Shown one piece after another: positions 34,081 to 47,700 of a stretch of 64,000 nt of DNA. Position numbers and translations under genes: made by a program. Below the pieces are notes generated by a model that worked only from the letters and a program-made list of their open reading frames with translations, made no database searches and was not told where the DNA came from. This stretch comes from Alentia gelatinosa (lineage: Eukaryota; Annelida; Polychaeta; Phyllodocida; Polynoidae): the NCBI GenBank assembly GCA_950022655.1, contig OX465581.1:27623300-27687299 (forward strand), written 5' to 3'. The stretch's first letter is position 1. Each line of letters begins with the position of its first letter.

Positions 34081-35659
34081 ATGTATGCAACCTGGAAATG
34101 ATGCGGGTTATATTTATCACACGAGGTGGTACTTAATAAAATCCGACGGACTGCTGGGAGTATAACTTAATGATCTTCCTTGGAGGTATCTCTTATTATT
34201 TCATCTGAGTTAAATGAAATTCAACGTTGCTTTTTTTTTTTAAAATGAATCCTCAGCTTGTTAAAATAGATTCACTTGTGTCTCAATTGACCTCATTTCC
34301 TATATCTATGATCATTGAGTAACAATTATCACATAAGGTGTTTTCATATATAATCCATGTCAAGTTGCGCGTTTCATCTGAGGAGTAACATTGATGAGTT
34401 ACAACCATATTCATTTAATCGTTGTGCAAATATTTAAAAGAAAATATGTCTATACCAATGCTATATTGATTCAACTCAACCCATTTGTTTTCTGTTGGGC
34501 TAGAACATGTAACCTAGATATATGGCTTAACTCGATAAAATAGTCACGGGTTACAAGCATCCTGGATGGCAGCAATTGTAAAAATAACACCAATAATATC
34601 AGATAAGCATTGTCTACCTTTTCGTTACACATTTAAACACGATAATAACTCGATATAGGTCTGCGTAAGCTAAATAAATAAATACCTTATACACAATGTA
34701 AAAACTCCACGAATCAAACGCACAAAAGCCCATTCCAACTGCTAGGACGAGTAGAGGTTAAGAAGTGTACATGAACATAAATACTGAGTACTTGACAGAA
34801 ACGAGTCTGCAATGACAGGTCCACAGTTTTATGGAACGAAGACGTCCGAAAAATACAGCCATCTCATAAAACATGACATTAGGAATGAATCTGAGTATAT
34901 GTCAAGAAAGTGAAAGTTTCCTCACTGATACTGAGTGTGCGGCGATTTTTTTCCACGGATATATATGATATAAGAATATTGCACAAATCCTCAATTTTTT
35001 CTAGACAAGCAAACTAGTTCTGTGTCATCTATGGTGTTGTAAAAGTACACATTATGTTACACCGTATGGCGCAACACATGAGTTCTAATGCTGTGTTCTT
35101 TACAAGATTATAAAACATCATTCCTAATGCTGTGCACAATTTGTCCTTGACCATGATCACCCCACTGGTAAACAAACATAGATAGCATAGCGTTAGTTCG
35201 GGGACATAAAACCTCTTCACCCTATTGATACATGTATATCATTCATACTTTACATTAACAATTACTGAATCTGTCTTCGTTTGAGTACACAGACAGGTTC
35301 CATCCACTTCTCACACACTGCGTGCCCAATGAATGGCACGTCTAGATTTACAGCCAATACTCGCACTGAAATAGGGTGTCGTTTCTACATAATAAATGAA
35401 TACCGTAATATCTCCAGATACCTGTTCACACGTCTGCTAAAGTAGTCTGTGTTTATAAGATAGACAGGCACACAGAAACACCGAGTGTTATCTGGGCTGA
35501 GATACGGGGACACAGCTCGGTGAGATTGCGCAGCGGAGGAGGAGAGAAGTCGGTCCTGAGCGGGCAGTGGACCTGGGCGACGACATGGAAAGCTGTAGTA
35601 CCACGACAACACGCACAGTGGTGGGAGATGTGTCTAGAGGCTCTACGCGGATACGTGCG

Positions 35660-35749
35660 TTAGGTGCTGCCCTTGCACGCGCACGACATGCAGCCACCGG
35701 CCTCGTCAGCGAGCTCCTCCTCAACGCCACGTCCGAACATCTGAATCAC
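35660..35749 (-). CDS. CERK: CERK terminal exon (stop TAA)
   Basis: The acceptor is tctacccgcag. It encodes VIQMFGRGVEEELAD, aligning with the vertebrate C-terminus LVRLFARGIEE. A short Cys-containing extension (GGCMSCACKGST) and TAA at 35662-35660 follow. It is about a dozen residues longer than human. Confidence 0.85.
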   Translation of the reverse strand: MIQMFGRGVEEELADEAGGCMSCACKGST

Positions 35750-38700
35750 CTGCGGGTAGACCCTATCACAGAAACAAAACAAAGAAATAAGCGCCCCTGT
35801 CATTATTGGCATATCATCACACCAGCGCTATATATAGAGACAATAATCTATGGTTTTGTGGCTAGGCGGGTGTAAACCATGGGTGGTTGACGCGAAGTAA
35901 AATACGACCATTAGCGAGTGTATTACGAAGTCAATCTTAAGTGGTTTACAGAGCCGCCTGTCCACAAAACCATGGTCTGTTGTATCTTTTATCAATCTTC
36001 TCGAATAAGTTAATCCCAGAAATTGTTATATCATATGGTCTGTCAGTACGGACTATCTTTTTGGTCTCCAGTATAAAGGGACTATTTTCCCTTAATCAAC
36101 GGCTTTGAGGTCGTAATCAATGGATTCAAATTCGTAATCGATGGTTCAAGTTCCTGACAACACATAAACAATGGGTAGTGGTTTACTGTGGCCCTATACA
36201 TTTTAAATGGGAACTTCATGATCGAGGAATAAAAATGTATACGTTATGCATACTTCAGTTTGATAGTTAGATCCTGATAAAGTCATTGATAAATATGTCT
36301 AAGATATCTAATCAAAGACAACACGTTAAACCAGGCCTGGTTTTCAATTTAAAGAGTGTAGAATCATGATTGTTACATATTTGGTAAAGTTTCAAAGGCT
36401 AAAAGTGTATGGCTTTACAATTTCTGATTAATCTGCAGTTTTTCAGGTATGTCCAGACTGTCAGGTTATTTAAATCAGTTACCTATTGTACTGTTCCGTG
36501 CGATATTGGTAAAATAGTTCGTCACTTTTCTTATAAAGTACTGAAAATTATGTCCACCTTACACATAATTAACGAGAACTGGTAAAGCCGTAAACTATTG
36601 GTCCGGTTTACAGCCATTAATAAACAATGGGTAGTGGGTCACTGTGGTCCTTTACATTGTCAATGGGGACTTCGTAACCCATGGGTATGAAATAGACTTG
36701 TACAGTCTTTAACCTGCAAAGTAATGAAGGGTGTTTATTGAGTGAGTATCCAAGTAGATAATAGGAAGTGCTAAGTGAATAGTATTTGCAGGCAAACATG
36801 ACACATGTACTGAGAGAGTCCACAGACCTGACATCTACAGAGCTTTCGTTGATGAGCTCGCCGTCGCAGTTCCATACTGAGTTACGTGTGACCTTGGATC
36901 GTAACCGCTGCTGGCCGTCCGGCTTGGCGTCGGATGCTTCGTGAGTGTCTTCAACGTCGTCCAGGAGCGGGCGGAACCGGAACTCACGTACCCGGTAGGT
37001 GGAGATGAATGGTAAGTCATACTGGAACAAAATATATATCCATGTTTATCTCATGTTCTGTTCAACGTTACCTGTAAAACTTTCAAAGTAACAATAGTCA
37101 CCAATGTTTTGAACTGTAGATACGTTTGTATTCGTTTTGAATTACCGTTACCAGAGCTGCATATTTCAGTGCTGGTAAACATATCGAACAATTTGTCTTG
37201 AAATTTAAAAGACATGTCATTTTCCTGAAAATTGAATATGATGATAATTGATATCTATAAAATCATATCTAACTTAAAAATTGTGGGCCACCATGATAGT
37301 TTTTGGTTTAGAGATCAATATCATGATAATTTTGTAATTGAATATATAGATATTCTAAAATATTGCTTTTTACATAGTAAAACCCATGTCATTTTCATCA
37401 AACTGCACAGAATATGGTTGATGTATAATACAACACATTTAAGTTTTAGAATTCATTGGTCATCATTTTTATTTTTGATAGAATTGAAGAAATCTATATT
37501 TTCCAGTACATTTCCTATGTAAATCAAGCAAATATAAATTGGCCTATTTTACCTATTAAAATTAGATATACTGGACAATTGACAATATTTGAAAAAAACT
37601 AGGTGGTGTATTGTATGTGAATTGTAGGATATGCCTTTAAATCTATTGATTACAAGATCTTGAAAGTGTGAAAGTTGATGGCGAATGGCTGGCAATGTGT
37701 GAGTCAATCCTTTTGCCCAATACATTTTAATGACTGCTAATAAAGACCATTGCACACTTAGCGACTTTTGCATATCGCAAGCAAAAAGTCGCTGTAAAAG
37801 TCCCCCTGCGATATTTTCCCGGTACAATATCACCAAGTGTACCTTGCACCCCTTGCGATATTGCACCACACCTTTTGCACCTCCTTTTAGCCCCCCGCTG
37901 AGATACAAAGTCACATGCAATATTTTCCCTCCAAAAGGGAGAAAGTCGCATGCGACTTTGGGAATTAACATGTCAATTCTATTCCTTGCGATATTGTACC
38001 ATTTTACGCAACCAGGCTGGCCCAGGGACTCATTAAAACTCGATTAACTGACATGTAAGGGATATAGTAGGCCCCAGCAGCCATCCTTGCGATATTGTAC
38101 CTTGGCCAAGGGATAATATCAAACAAAATATCTCTAGGTGTGCCTTGAAATGCCTTGCGATATGAGGCACCAGTGTGCGTTGGCCTTTATTAATAATTCA
38201 ACATTTGCACGGTCTACTCGTCTCCGTACCTGGTCCGCCGTCTTGTCCATACAGCGCATCAGGTGTTTCGTCATGTCGAATCTCGAGCACTCTTTGATGA
38301 CGATGAGGTCGAGGCAGCCGTCGCCAAGATGTGAGCACGGGCACGGGCCCTCCGGGGACAGCGCGCACTTACACGAGATGACGAATGAGTTGATGGCGAT
38401 GAAGCGGCCTTTCACCTTCTGCCAGCCGTCCTTACTGAGCACGATGTCCTCCTCGGTGACGGGCGCGGACGGAGGACGGGCCTGCTGCTGGACCGCGTCA
38501 CTGTCCCGCACTGCCTGACACACCTGACAGCTGGACAAGTACATGAGATGTGTCAAAATACAGTGTGGCAGTGCATGAGGGTAGCGAATAAAACTCATAG
38601 AGATAAAACTTTAATCAACAACAAAAAAGGGGAAATCGGCGAAAATCGGGGGTCCCGATTTACTGGATGGGAGATGGTTTTTTTCCCACATATTGACTGA

Positions 38701-41700
38701 ATGATATTGAATGAATTATTCAAGAAATACATGATTTGGGAACAGTGATATAACATCTTATCATTGTATCATTGGTAGGGCAACACTCAAAAAGCTACAG
38801 GTATTCATCATAATAAACGTCCAGAGGTAGACAAAAAAGGATGTGCTGAAATTTTGAATCTCAGCGGCACATATCACTCTATGAAAATGAAGAAGAACAA
38901 TGGTCTAATTTTTGGGACGCTGTCGTTTGACACATACTGATTAAAGTTGTGTGACACAGCTGTAAATGGTAGCAAAGCACATTATAAAACCTGACCAGAA
39001 ATAAGTATGTGTTAAGCGATGGTTTCGGAATATGTGATCGTAAGCCAAAAACCAGATAAAAAGAAAATGCTTATTTTACATACCCGGCTCTACAGCGCGA
39101 GCCGTCCCGAGGGTGGTTGTCCTTATCTGGGCTGGGTAGAAAACTCAGCTCCCCTTCATATGCAGTATTACCTAGTACCTTTTTAAAACCTGTAGATGCC
39201 AAACAAAGCGTAAGAGGACAAACATAGCAAACTGATCGAACAGAGAATAAACCTCAATTCCTAGTTATGACATTTTAGCAATTAAGGATACTTAGTGGTC
39301 ATAACAGTACATGTACCTAAATGCTAGGCATTACATACCGCATTTTGATGTTTTCTAGTTTCATACAAAGTCATACATGCAGTGATATTATGCCATCATA
39401 CCTCAAATGATATGTGGAAAAGTGTAGATGATGAGGGTGATACGGTGAGGATGAAAGTATGAACCATAATCATTTCAATTCTAAATCATAAATAAAAGCG
39501 TAATATAATAATTTTAGCGCAGGCAATTCCTGTTTTCAGCTGCTTTCGATATTGGTTATACTTATAGTATAGATACAAATTTAAGAGCTCTTTCGAAAGA
39601 TTGTTTGTAAGGCATCATTCTGATCTCTTCAGGGAGGGGGTTCCATGCTTTGCATCACCTGTACCTTGGTGATTTTTGTATAATTCACTACTCGGTAGTT
39701 TGAAAAGCTGCTTTAGCTGCGAATAGCTCCCTGTCACCAAAATCGCTCGGTAGAGCTGGTTTGAGACTACCTTTGCATTTGATATACTCTTTAAAGCAAG
39801 GCTCTGATTTGTAGACAACATTTAACGGTAGCATAATGAATACATCTCGATTGATCATCCATCCAAGGTGTATAATTTAGATATAATTTGTAGAACTACT
39901 TTAAAAGGAATTTCTGAATTGAGTGGAGTAAAACAGAATTTGGGGGCTGTAATGCTAAATACTCTTAGAAGCCCAACTATATCTTTACTTTAATCACACA
40001 CTTACCTGCCCAATTGTAGCGTCTTGGGCCCATCCAACGGTTGAGCTCACTGTCAAGGAGACAGTCGCCATAGAAACCGTAGCCAAGCAGAGATATATTG
40101 TAGCGTAGGAACGTGTTGTCATGGTGAACCGTAGACACATCAAGGGCAATGCTGTCACCTGCGAGAGAGAATTATCATCGTATTAGTATAAGAAATAAAA
40201 ATTCTATACTATCATTTTTTAAATTCTCTTGCCTGTTAAATTCAGTCTAATTGAGTAGCCCTGCTCTCTCCAACATAACCTCATCTATCTGCGGATATTC
40301 AATAAAATGCAGCTGAACGAGCAATGTGTCAATTTTGCCCAGTAATTCTACAGTGCCAGTATTACTTTTATTACGGATTTGACTTAAACATATAAAAGAT
40401 GTAACTGTAGCAAATAACATGCTGGGTTTAACCAATGCGCTGCACTTAATTACTAAAATGCCCATGTGTTATCATGAACGCATGGTCACAAAAAGAAATT
40501 TTGTATTTCGCCAACGTGTTGTTCACAGAAATGATGATCCCTAAGGCAAAGAAGAACGAAAATATCACCATAAAATACATTTTGATGTTGCCCCGTGCTA
40601 CTTGTTATTACCTTTTTCCGCTTTTTGACCAACAGGTCAGAGGTCAGCCTGTATTACTGCATCTTGAGACTCGTAAAGCAAAACTAAACTTAGATGACAA
40701 GTCCGTAGTTAGAACTAAAAACAAGCGCATTCAATTACATAAAAGATGAAGCGGCAAGCTATAAGGTAAACAATGAAAACAACCTGGTTTTCCTCTCCTC
40801 CTCTCTCTTCTTATAAAGTATACTTCCCTTCCTTCCCCCAATTGCACTTCTATCTCCCTGCCGTGGACAACCCTCAACATGTACGGACAAAGCATCTTTC
40901 AAAGTGTGCCACTCATGTATACATGAGAGTGATATTTCCTTTATCGACCATATAATGGTGAAATCCTTCAAGGCAGACCGAAACGAGAATTGACTATTAT
41001 ATTATCGTTCAAAATATAAACACCAAAACGTCCATTGTTCACCTCTTGCCTTTATTCCACAATGAATTAATATAGAAATGTATATTTCTAAACTGGCGCC
41101 AGCCTTGTCCAGTTACAGTGGAGCTAAAGTTCCCATTATAATAGCTACCGGTATCCAATCCAAGACAAGAACAAATTTTTGAATTTTGCGCCTACCAAAA
41201 TTCCCAAATATATATATGTAAAATATGATTAAAGAGTTAGACTGTTTGTCTTTTATTATGAGAGAACTCAATATTAGACATGTCAGTCATGCTTCTTGCG
41301 CTGTTGAATTATACTCGCTCAAACTAATCGACATTGTCAGTTCCTTCTGTATTATATGTTAGTACCTCTAGGTACGCAAACAGTACTAATATGGTTACAA
41401 TAATTTGCTTGTTCTACGGTAATACCTATAACGTTAACACTTCACCTTTTGCAGATAGCTATTGGAAATCGAATGTCATAACAATAAGTCAGTTTTGAGA
41501 AAGGGAAGAAATAAAAAAAATATAAATAATGATTATTATGTTTGCAAGCAAACTATAAAAATGTATATGTGTAACCTAACATACTCTCATGTAATTTTAT
41601 TTGTGGATCTACTTAAGTATACCCTAGACCTTGTTGAGGGCAAACAAATCAAACATTGACCCAGCAATGAATCGGTTTGTCTAATAATGCAAAGGCGTCA

Positions 41701-44700
41701 ATTCAAGCTGACCTCATGGGAGTTTTTTTTTGTTTGTAATTTTTTCATTCCATTAGACTCGCTTTGCGAATCTGTGGTTGGAAAGTTGGAAGTTCTTACT
41801 GTTACTGTTTGTTTTAACATCCCCGGATACCATAGAGCCTTTTCCTTTTCTAGCCTTATTTCAGTCAATTATTTTCAGCATTTTTATAGACTATCATAGA
41901 GTCGCATCCCTTAAAAAAACTGATTATATCTTTCTTTATAATAGTCTCAAACAGCATGTTCACGTTGTTATTATTTTTGAAGTGCTTTCTCTTATTTTCT
42001 CGAAACTTTTGACAGGTCAGCAGGATATGTTGTACAGGTATAGGCACATTACACGTTTGACATAATGGGGGGAGGGTTCCTCCTTTTATGAAGTATCCGT
42101 GTGGAACATACGACCAGCTACATATTGTCAAACCTCTGATTCCATGAATAATTATATAGAACGACCTGTCCATGCTCTACATACTACAAAACGAGACGGG
42201 GAATTGTTGCTTTTTACAGAACGAGGCCCCAGTCCGAGTTCTGTAAAAACATCAATTTCCATCGAGTTTTGTAGCATGACCAGGCATTGCAGGTCGTTCT
42301 ATATTTATTATATACCCAAAATTAATCAAATCTTACCATATATTGGCATAGGAGACATTTTCACGTGAAAGCCCACACACTGCTGATGTTTCAATGTGTT
42401 CAGTATAACAGTGTACTGCACAGGGTTCAATATACAATTTATACTGCACAGGGAGCAGCTGTACGTAAATTATCAAATATACTCCATGGGTATATAACAA
42501 TACATCTAAATTAACATCATTTTAATAGAATATTTTAAACAGAAGTGAAGCACAAAAAATATTACTGATAAGAAAACAGCAGAACTGTGTACATACCAAT
42601 AATTATATGGAGGGCTGATGTCACTGGATCGTTACAGCCATGGACTGTCCACGCTACAGTATCAGTTGAACCTGTTAAACGTAAAAGAATTATAAAGGGA
42701 GTTGAAGGAAGTAATCCTCAGGCTACGACGACGACACACCTATAACATCCATCTACTAAGTTCTATATATCAAAGATTCATAAAACCCACTTCATTATGT
42801 AATCTTCCGTACGAGAAATTGATTAATTCTATTAAACATATTAACCGTAGTAAGGTGTAAACACAAAAAGTAGACATGTTACTTTAGTTTAGAAGTGATA
42901 TATACATGTAATGGTGTTGACATATCAAAAGATCACGTTTCATCAGATGATCAGATTAATCCTAATTAGTCAACATAAGTTTTCGCTTATTTCCCACAGG
43001 TTGTATATACTCCAATATACACACTTGAAGTCAACGATTGGGCTGTGTTCGGCAAATTCGTTCCTCGTTAATTTGTTACTACACATTACTGGATTATATA
43101 ATTTTTCTCGAACTTTATCACTGCTTGATAGTATAGCACAACCATAGTGTTTATATCCCAGGAATCGTAGCGTAAATACAATTATGGCTTTGTGGAGAGG
43201 CGGCTCCGTAAACCACTCGCCAGCGCTCGTGTATTATTACGCGTCAACCTCTCGTGGCTTACGGCCGCCTGTCCACAAAAACATCGATTTTGGTCAATTT
43301 ATCACGGACAAAATATACCGGGGTAAAATTAACCCTGCGAGACACTCTCTGATACCATGCCCCCCCCCCCCCCCCCCCCCCACCCAGCATCTCTTGGGTA
43401 CATACTTTGCCTCACAAGAAGGCACTGTTGTTAACACATGGTATATTTCCTCACCCCCGGGGATGATCCCGATCCTCAGCTTTGGGGGGATGGGCTGGTT
43501 GGCGGGCGCGAGGTGGTCCATGCCCGCCTCCCGCATGGACCGTGTCAGCATGCCGTGCATCAGCTCCGAGAACATCCCGTCGCCGCCCACGCACACCACA
43601 CTGCAAAACAAGTGTCAACCGTCTCCACTTCATTAAAGTTAATTATGATTTAATGGTTCACAAAAATGTTACTCTTAACCCTTCTGCTATATTCTAAAGG
43701 ATAGATAATGTAGACAGCTCGCCATAGTAAATAGTTGAGCCCAGTCCAAATGCTTCTACTATTTTGGGTTTCCATTGTACATGTCTATACCTTTTGATTA
43801 GACATAATTGTATGCATTGGTGATTTGTTCTGCTCAATTGATGGGGACATAGAGTGGTTTTAGGTTCCATTCATCGTAGGGAGTCCTCTCGGCCTACTCC
43901 GCACTCAACTGTCAAAAGGGTGAGTTGAGGACAAAAATAACATTCATTTAATTTGAAATATAAGGAATTAAAACAGTTCAATTACCTCATTGAACAACAC
44001 AAGTTTCTATTCTTATTTAGAAAACGAGGCGAAAGCACTTCTAGACTCAACCGATGCTACCTTGAAAGTGACAAAAACTCGTCCAAATTCAAACCGTTGC
44101 TAAAAAAAACACCAAAAAAAACAAGGTTCTATTCTTGCGTTGATTATCACCAATTACCGGCAAATAAGTATTTCCAATAATGTTTACTATCACCTAGTCA
44201 ATAAACTTGACTTTCGTTATCATGTATATACTATTTCAGAATCAGGTACAACAACCGGTCTATCTAAGTTGTGAATTTAATTAACGTGCTAGTATCGTAT
44301 TGGTTGCATTATCATGTAAACATAAATTCTAGTCTAAAGAAAACACAATTAAATTTATGTAACGTTTTACATATTTGCCTATATCTATTCAAGAAGGTCA
44401 TTTCATTTTCATTCAAAGGACCGGTCTCTATGGACTATCGTGCAAATTGTCACTAGGGGACAAACTGGTTCTGCCTTGAGCGATACTTCACTCGAATGGC
44501 AATCTTTATCCAACCGGGAACAGAAAACAGCAGAAGGCACTCGACATCCCGTTCCAGATAAAAGTCCCCGGATGTACGTAAAATACTTCCGTCTGTCTAT
44601 TTTTGTCGAAGACTTTGAAGTAGCAAAGAAAGAGGAAATAATTGAGTGACGCACCCATCCACCTTACTGAGGTCGTATTCTAGGAGGGTATCCCTGGCAT

Positions 44701-47700
44701 GATTCGCTCTCTGCGTCACTGAAAAAATAGATTACACAGAATGTAGCAGTGTTAGCCAGATGGCCACAAGAAGTGGCACTCTCGTCCACAGACTGTGAAT
44801 CATACTTAATGTGTTTCTGATCATATATTACAGCTACCAGAATTCATGCCTTGTTGGCCTAACAAGAGATGTGACTCACATTGATATTCAAACGATTCGA
44901 ATAGCTTAATACCGAATATTATGGGATATAATATTATATTATATTATGGGATATATCAGGATGATACCCCTCAGTCTTTTTTCTCATCTTAATTTACTTT
45001 TTTTAATCAATTCCCTATACCGCTAGATTAAATGAGTGAGACCACTAGCAATCATTAATTAAGAACACTAATTGAAGATTCATTATAACATATATATTTC
45101 ATACTAGTTTTTCAAAACTTAAGAACAAATATATTTACCTATGACCTCTGTAGTAATGCCGGCTAGATCGAAGAGTGGGGCTATTTTATCATGATAGATC
45201 TTCGGTCCACGTTTCTTGCCACCGTAAGGATTGATAAAAACTAGAAGGTGCTTGGGTCGCTTAAACTCTGTGAATTATAATCATTTTAGCATTTAATGAT
45301 CCTTGACTGGTTGAAAAATGAGATAATCCATATAATAAATACATGTAGGCCTACTAAAATTACTGTTATTCAATATTTGATAAAAAGTTATTTGCGACCT
45401 ATGAAACAATTTACTGAAAGAATTCTTACCGGGCAAGCCTTTATATAAGCATCACATATCTAATTTCCGTGTCATGAGAAATCGCGAATGATCATGTCTC
45501 AAGAGTGCGTTATACTGCCACTTCACATAAAGTAATGGAAACTTTGGTTAAAATGTGTTTTCCAATAACCTATTATCTTACATCATTGACTACTTCCTAC
45601 GGAGTAATCTCCCATATCGCCTGGCTAGTAGGAATTGATAAGATACTGAATACCATTTAAGATAATGGACTACAGTTTACTACACATATTCATCAAAACC
45701 TGCCTCTCCCATCTCTTACATCTTGTTGAGGTGAGTCCAAGGTAATAGCATACCAGGTTTGTTGATGATTTCGCCTATTTTCTCCACCCACTGTTGAATA
45801 ACAGCTGAGTCACGCGAGTGGAATGTTATCGCCCGGTGGCGCCACCTGTGTTTGCCAAGGCGACGTATGACGTAGATGACGAACGCCGTCGACTGGAGCG
45901 CCACCATCTCCACATGCTGGAACTTGCCGTCATTTCCAGACGACTTTGAGTCAAGCTTGACGGCGAGGATCTCATTGAGTTTTACTGTCTGGTTCTCTGT
46001 CTCTGTGAGAAAATGAACACATGGAATCAACGTGCTATGTATGCATTAAACATGATTCCGATTATTTGAGCGTGGCTGAGACACCACTCAAAAAGAAAGA
46101 AAAAATTAAACATGATTCCGTATGATGGCATGGAGAAAAGGTTTAAAGAAGGCAAATAGTTAGGGTGAGATTTTTAAGCGAAAATACAACACTGGTTATT
46201 TTAAATGATACATTCGTTCTAGTACTTATCTAGGAACTACTGACACACAATGTCAGCTCATCAATCATATTACAGAGCAGTCCGGACAGTAACAGTAAGA
46301 TTTAGTCAGAAACTGGTGTTACGTTTTCATGATCTCATAACTAAAGAATACATATACGTGCTATTTTTCTACTTTTCTCGCATTAGAATGAGGTAGGAAA
46401 GTTTATTCGAGTTAGTTTAATATCAATAGTCAATACTATATCAATGATTAGTAAGTAACAATGAAGACACGCAAGGGTTAGAGAGCAACCTCTTTCTGAA
46501 TTATTTTCAAACATACACACACTTTGCCACGGGTTAATCAATTGCTTTTGTCTTGATTTTTTTATTTTTCATTTTCAAAGGTTAATCATAAGCAACGTTT
46601 ACATTACCGTTGATAACAAAATCCTAAATGAGACTGAAGAACCTAAAAACGAAAGGACAAAAAAAAATGAAAATAAAAATTCCTATATCCCTCCAGATAA
46701 ATTTGTTAGTAGTGTAGAATTTTGAAATTAGTATACCAAAACTAGAATACATTGTCAATACTCCTCTGGCTTTTATGCATTCCATTATGTTTCTATCTTG
46801 CAATTAGGCAGTGTACAGCATACCAACACTGTCAAGGTCACTTGACCTCGGAGTGGCCAATCTATACTGCGTTTCCTTAAATATTATTACCAAGCTTAAA
46901 AGCAAATCAACAGCTCAAATGAATTCATCGAGATTTTATGATTCTTGAAAATAAGCAGAGGTCCCAATAGGGGAATATATTTGGGATATCGAACAATGAG
47001 ACTGGGATCCAATTTTGGGTTGGACTATGGGTGATGAGAATAATCCGCGCAATTGTACCGTATGTTCTCTCGTTTCAGAGGTATGACCATTGATGTACAA
47101 TATCCTTAGTGGTCCTTACATGGACACTCTAATCCCTGCTGTACATAGATAATGCATGCACAGTGTAGCTCTACTGTCATAACATTTGTATACAGTATAA
47201 ACCATCATGAATAAGCTATTAACATACATGTGTATGTTAATCCCATTAGCAAAGACCATCACACTAGAGAACTGTACTTGAGTTCTTAGATTCCTCAATT
47301 TATTGTTTGATGTAGCATGGTATGATGGCTTCTATTAAACAAATTTCTAACCGTATATTAGTCACTATTGTGATAAACCAATTCAGTTGATCTCAGTCCC
47401 TTGAAGTGCATATATTTGGAGAACAATGCCCACATAGTTTGTGAATGATCCGAAATACCTTGAAATACAGTTACACCCATGGAGAGTCTAGTCTCGCCAG
47501 GTAATATCAGTAACTACATGTACTAGTTAGCTACACATATTCACATATGGATTAAACCAGGGGGGGGGGGGGGGTTAGTAAACACCCAGTGGTGCAGGCA
47601 AAGAGTTCAGATACACCTTGCAGGAGAAGCTTGCAATCCTCCAGGGGTTTAGTGGTAGAAGGACGTCACTAGCAAATCCGAAAAACAGTGTCAGTCAAGC

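Larger units (their letters stand above)
30000..35659 (-). other. CERK 3' UTR / flank
   Basis: This is AT-rich and no coding exon is recognised on either strand. Minus-strand AATAAA signals occur at about 31295-31290 and 30049-30044, so a long 3' UTR is possible but its end cannot be fixed. A perfect 26 bp palindrome-like site lies at 33789-33814 and a 148 bp foldback at 33933-34080. Confidence 0.35.

Noticed and set aside
35385..35612. Minus-strand frame downstream of the CERK stop
   Set aside because: It lies after the stop codon with no acceptor or similarity; treated as 3' UTR.
39615..39821. Minus-strand 68-codon frame possibly of LINE origin
   Set aside because: It has a retroelement flavour but no motif firm enough to name.
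43294..43454. Extension of the CERK exon 5 frame past the donor
   Set aside because: Similarity stops exactly at IIPGG and continues as STDTV in the next exon. The extension runs into the poly-G tract and a foldback.
44925..44955. ATATT-rich microsatellite
   Set aside because: Short, imperfect and common in AT-rich introns.
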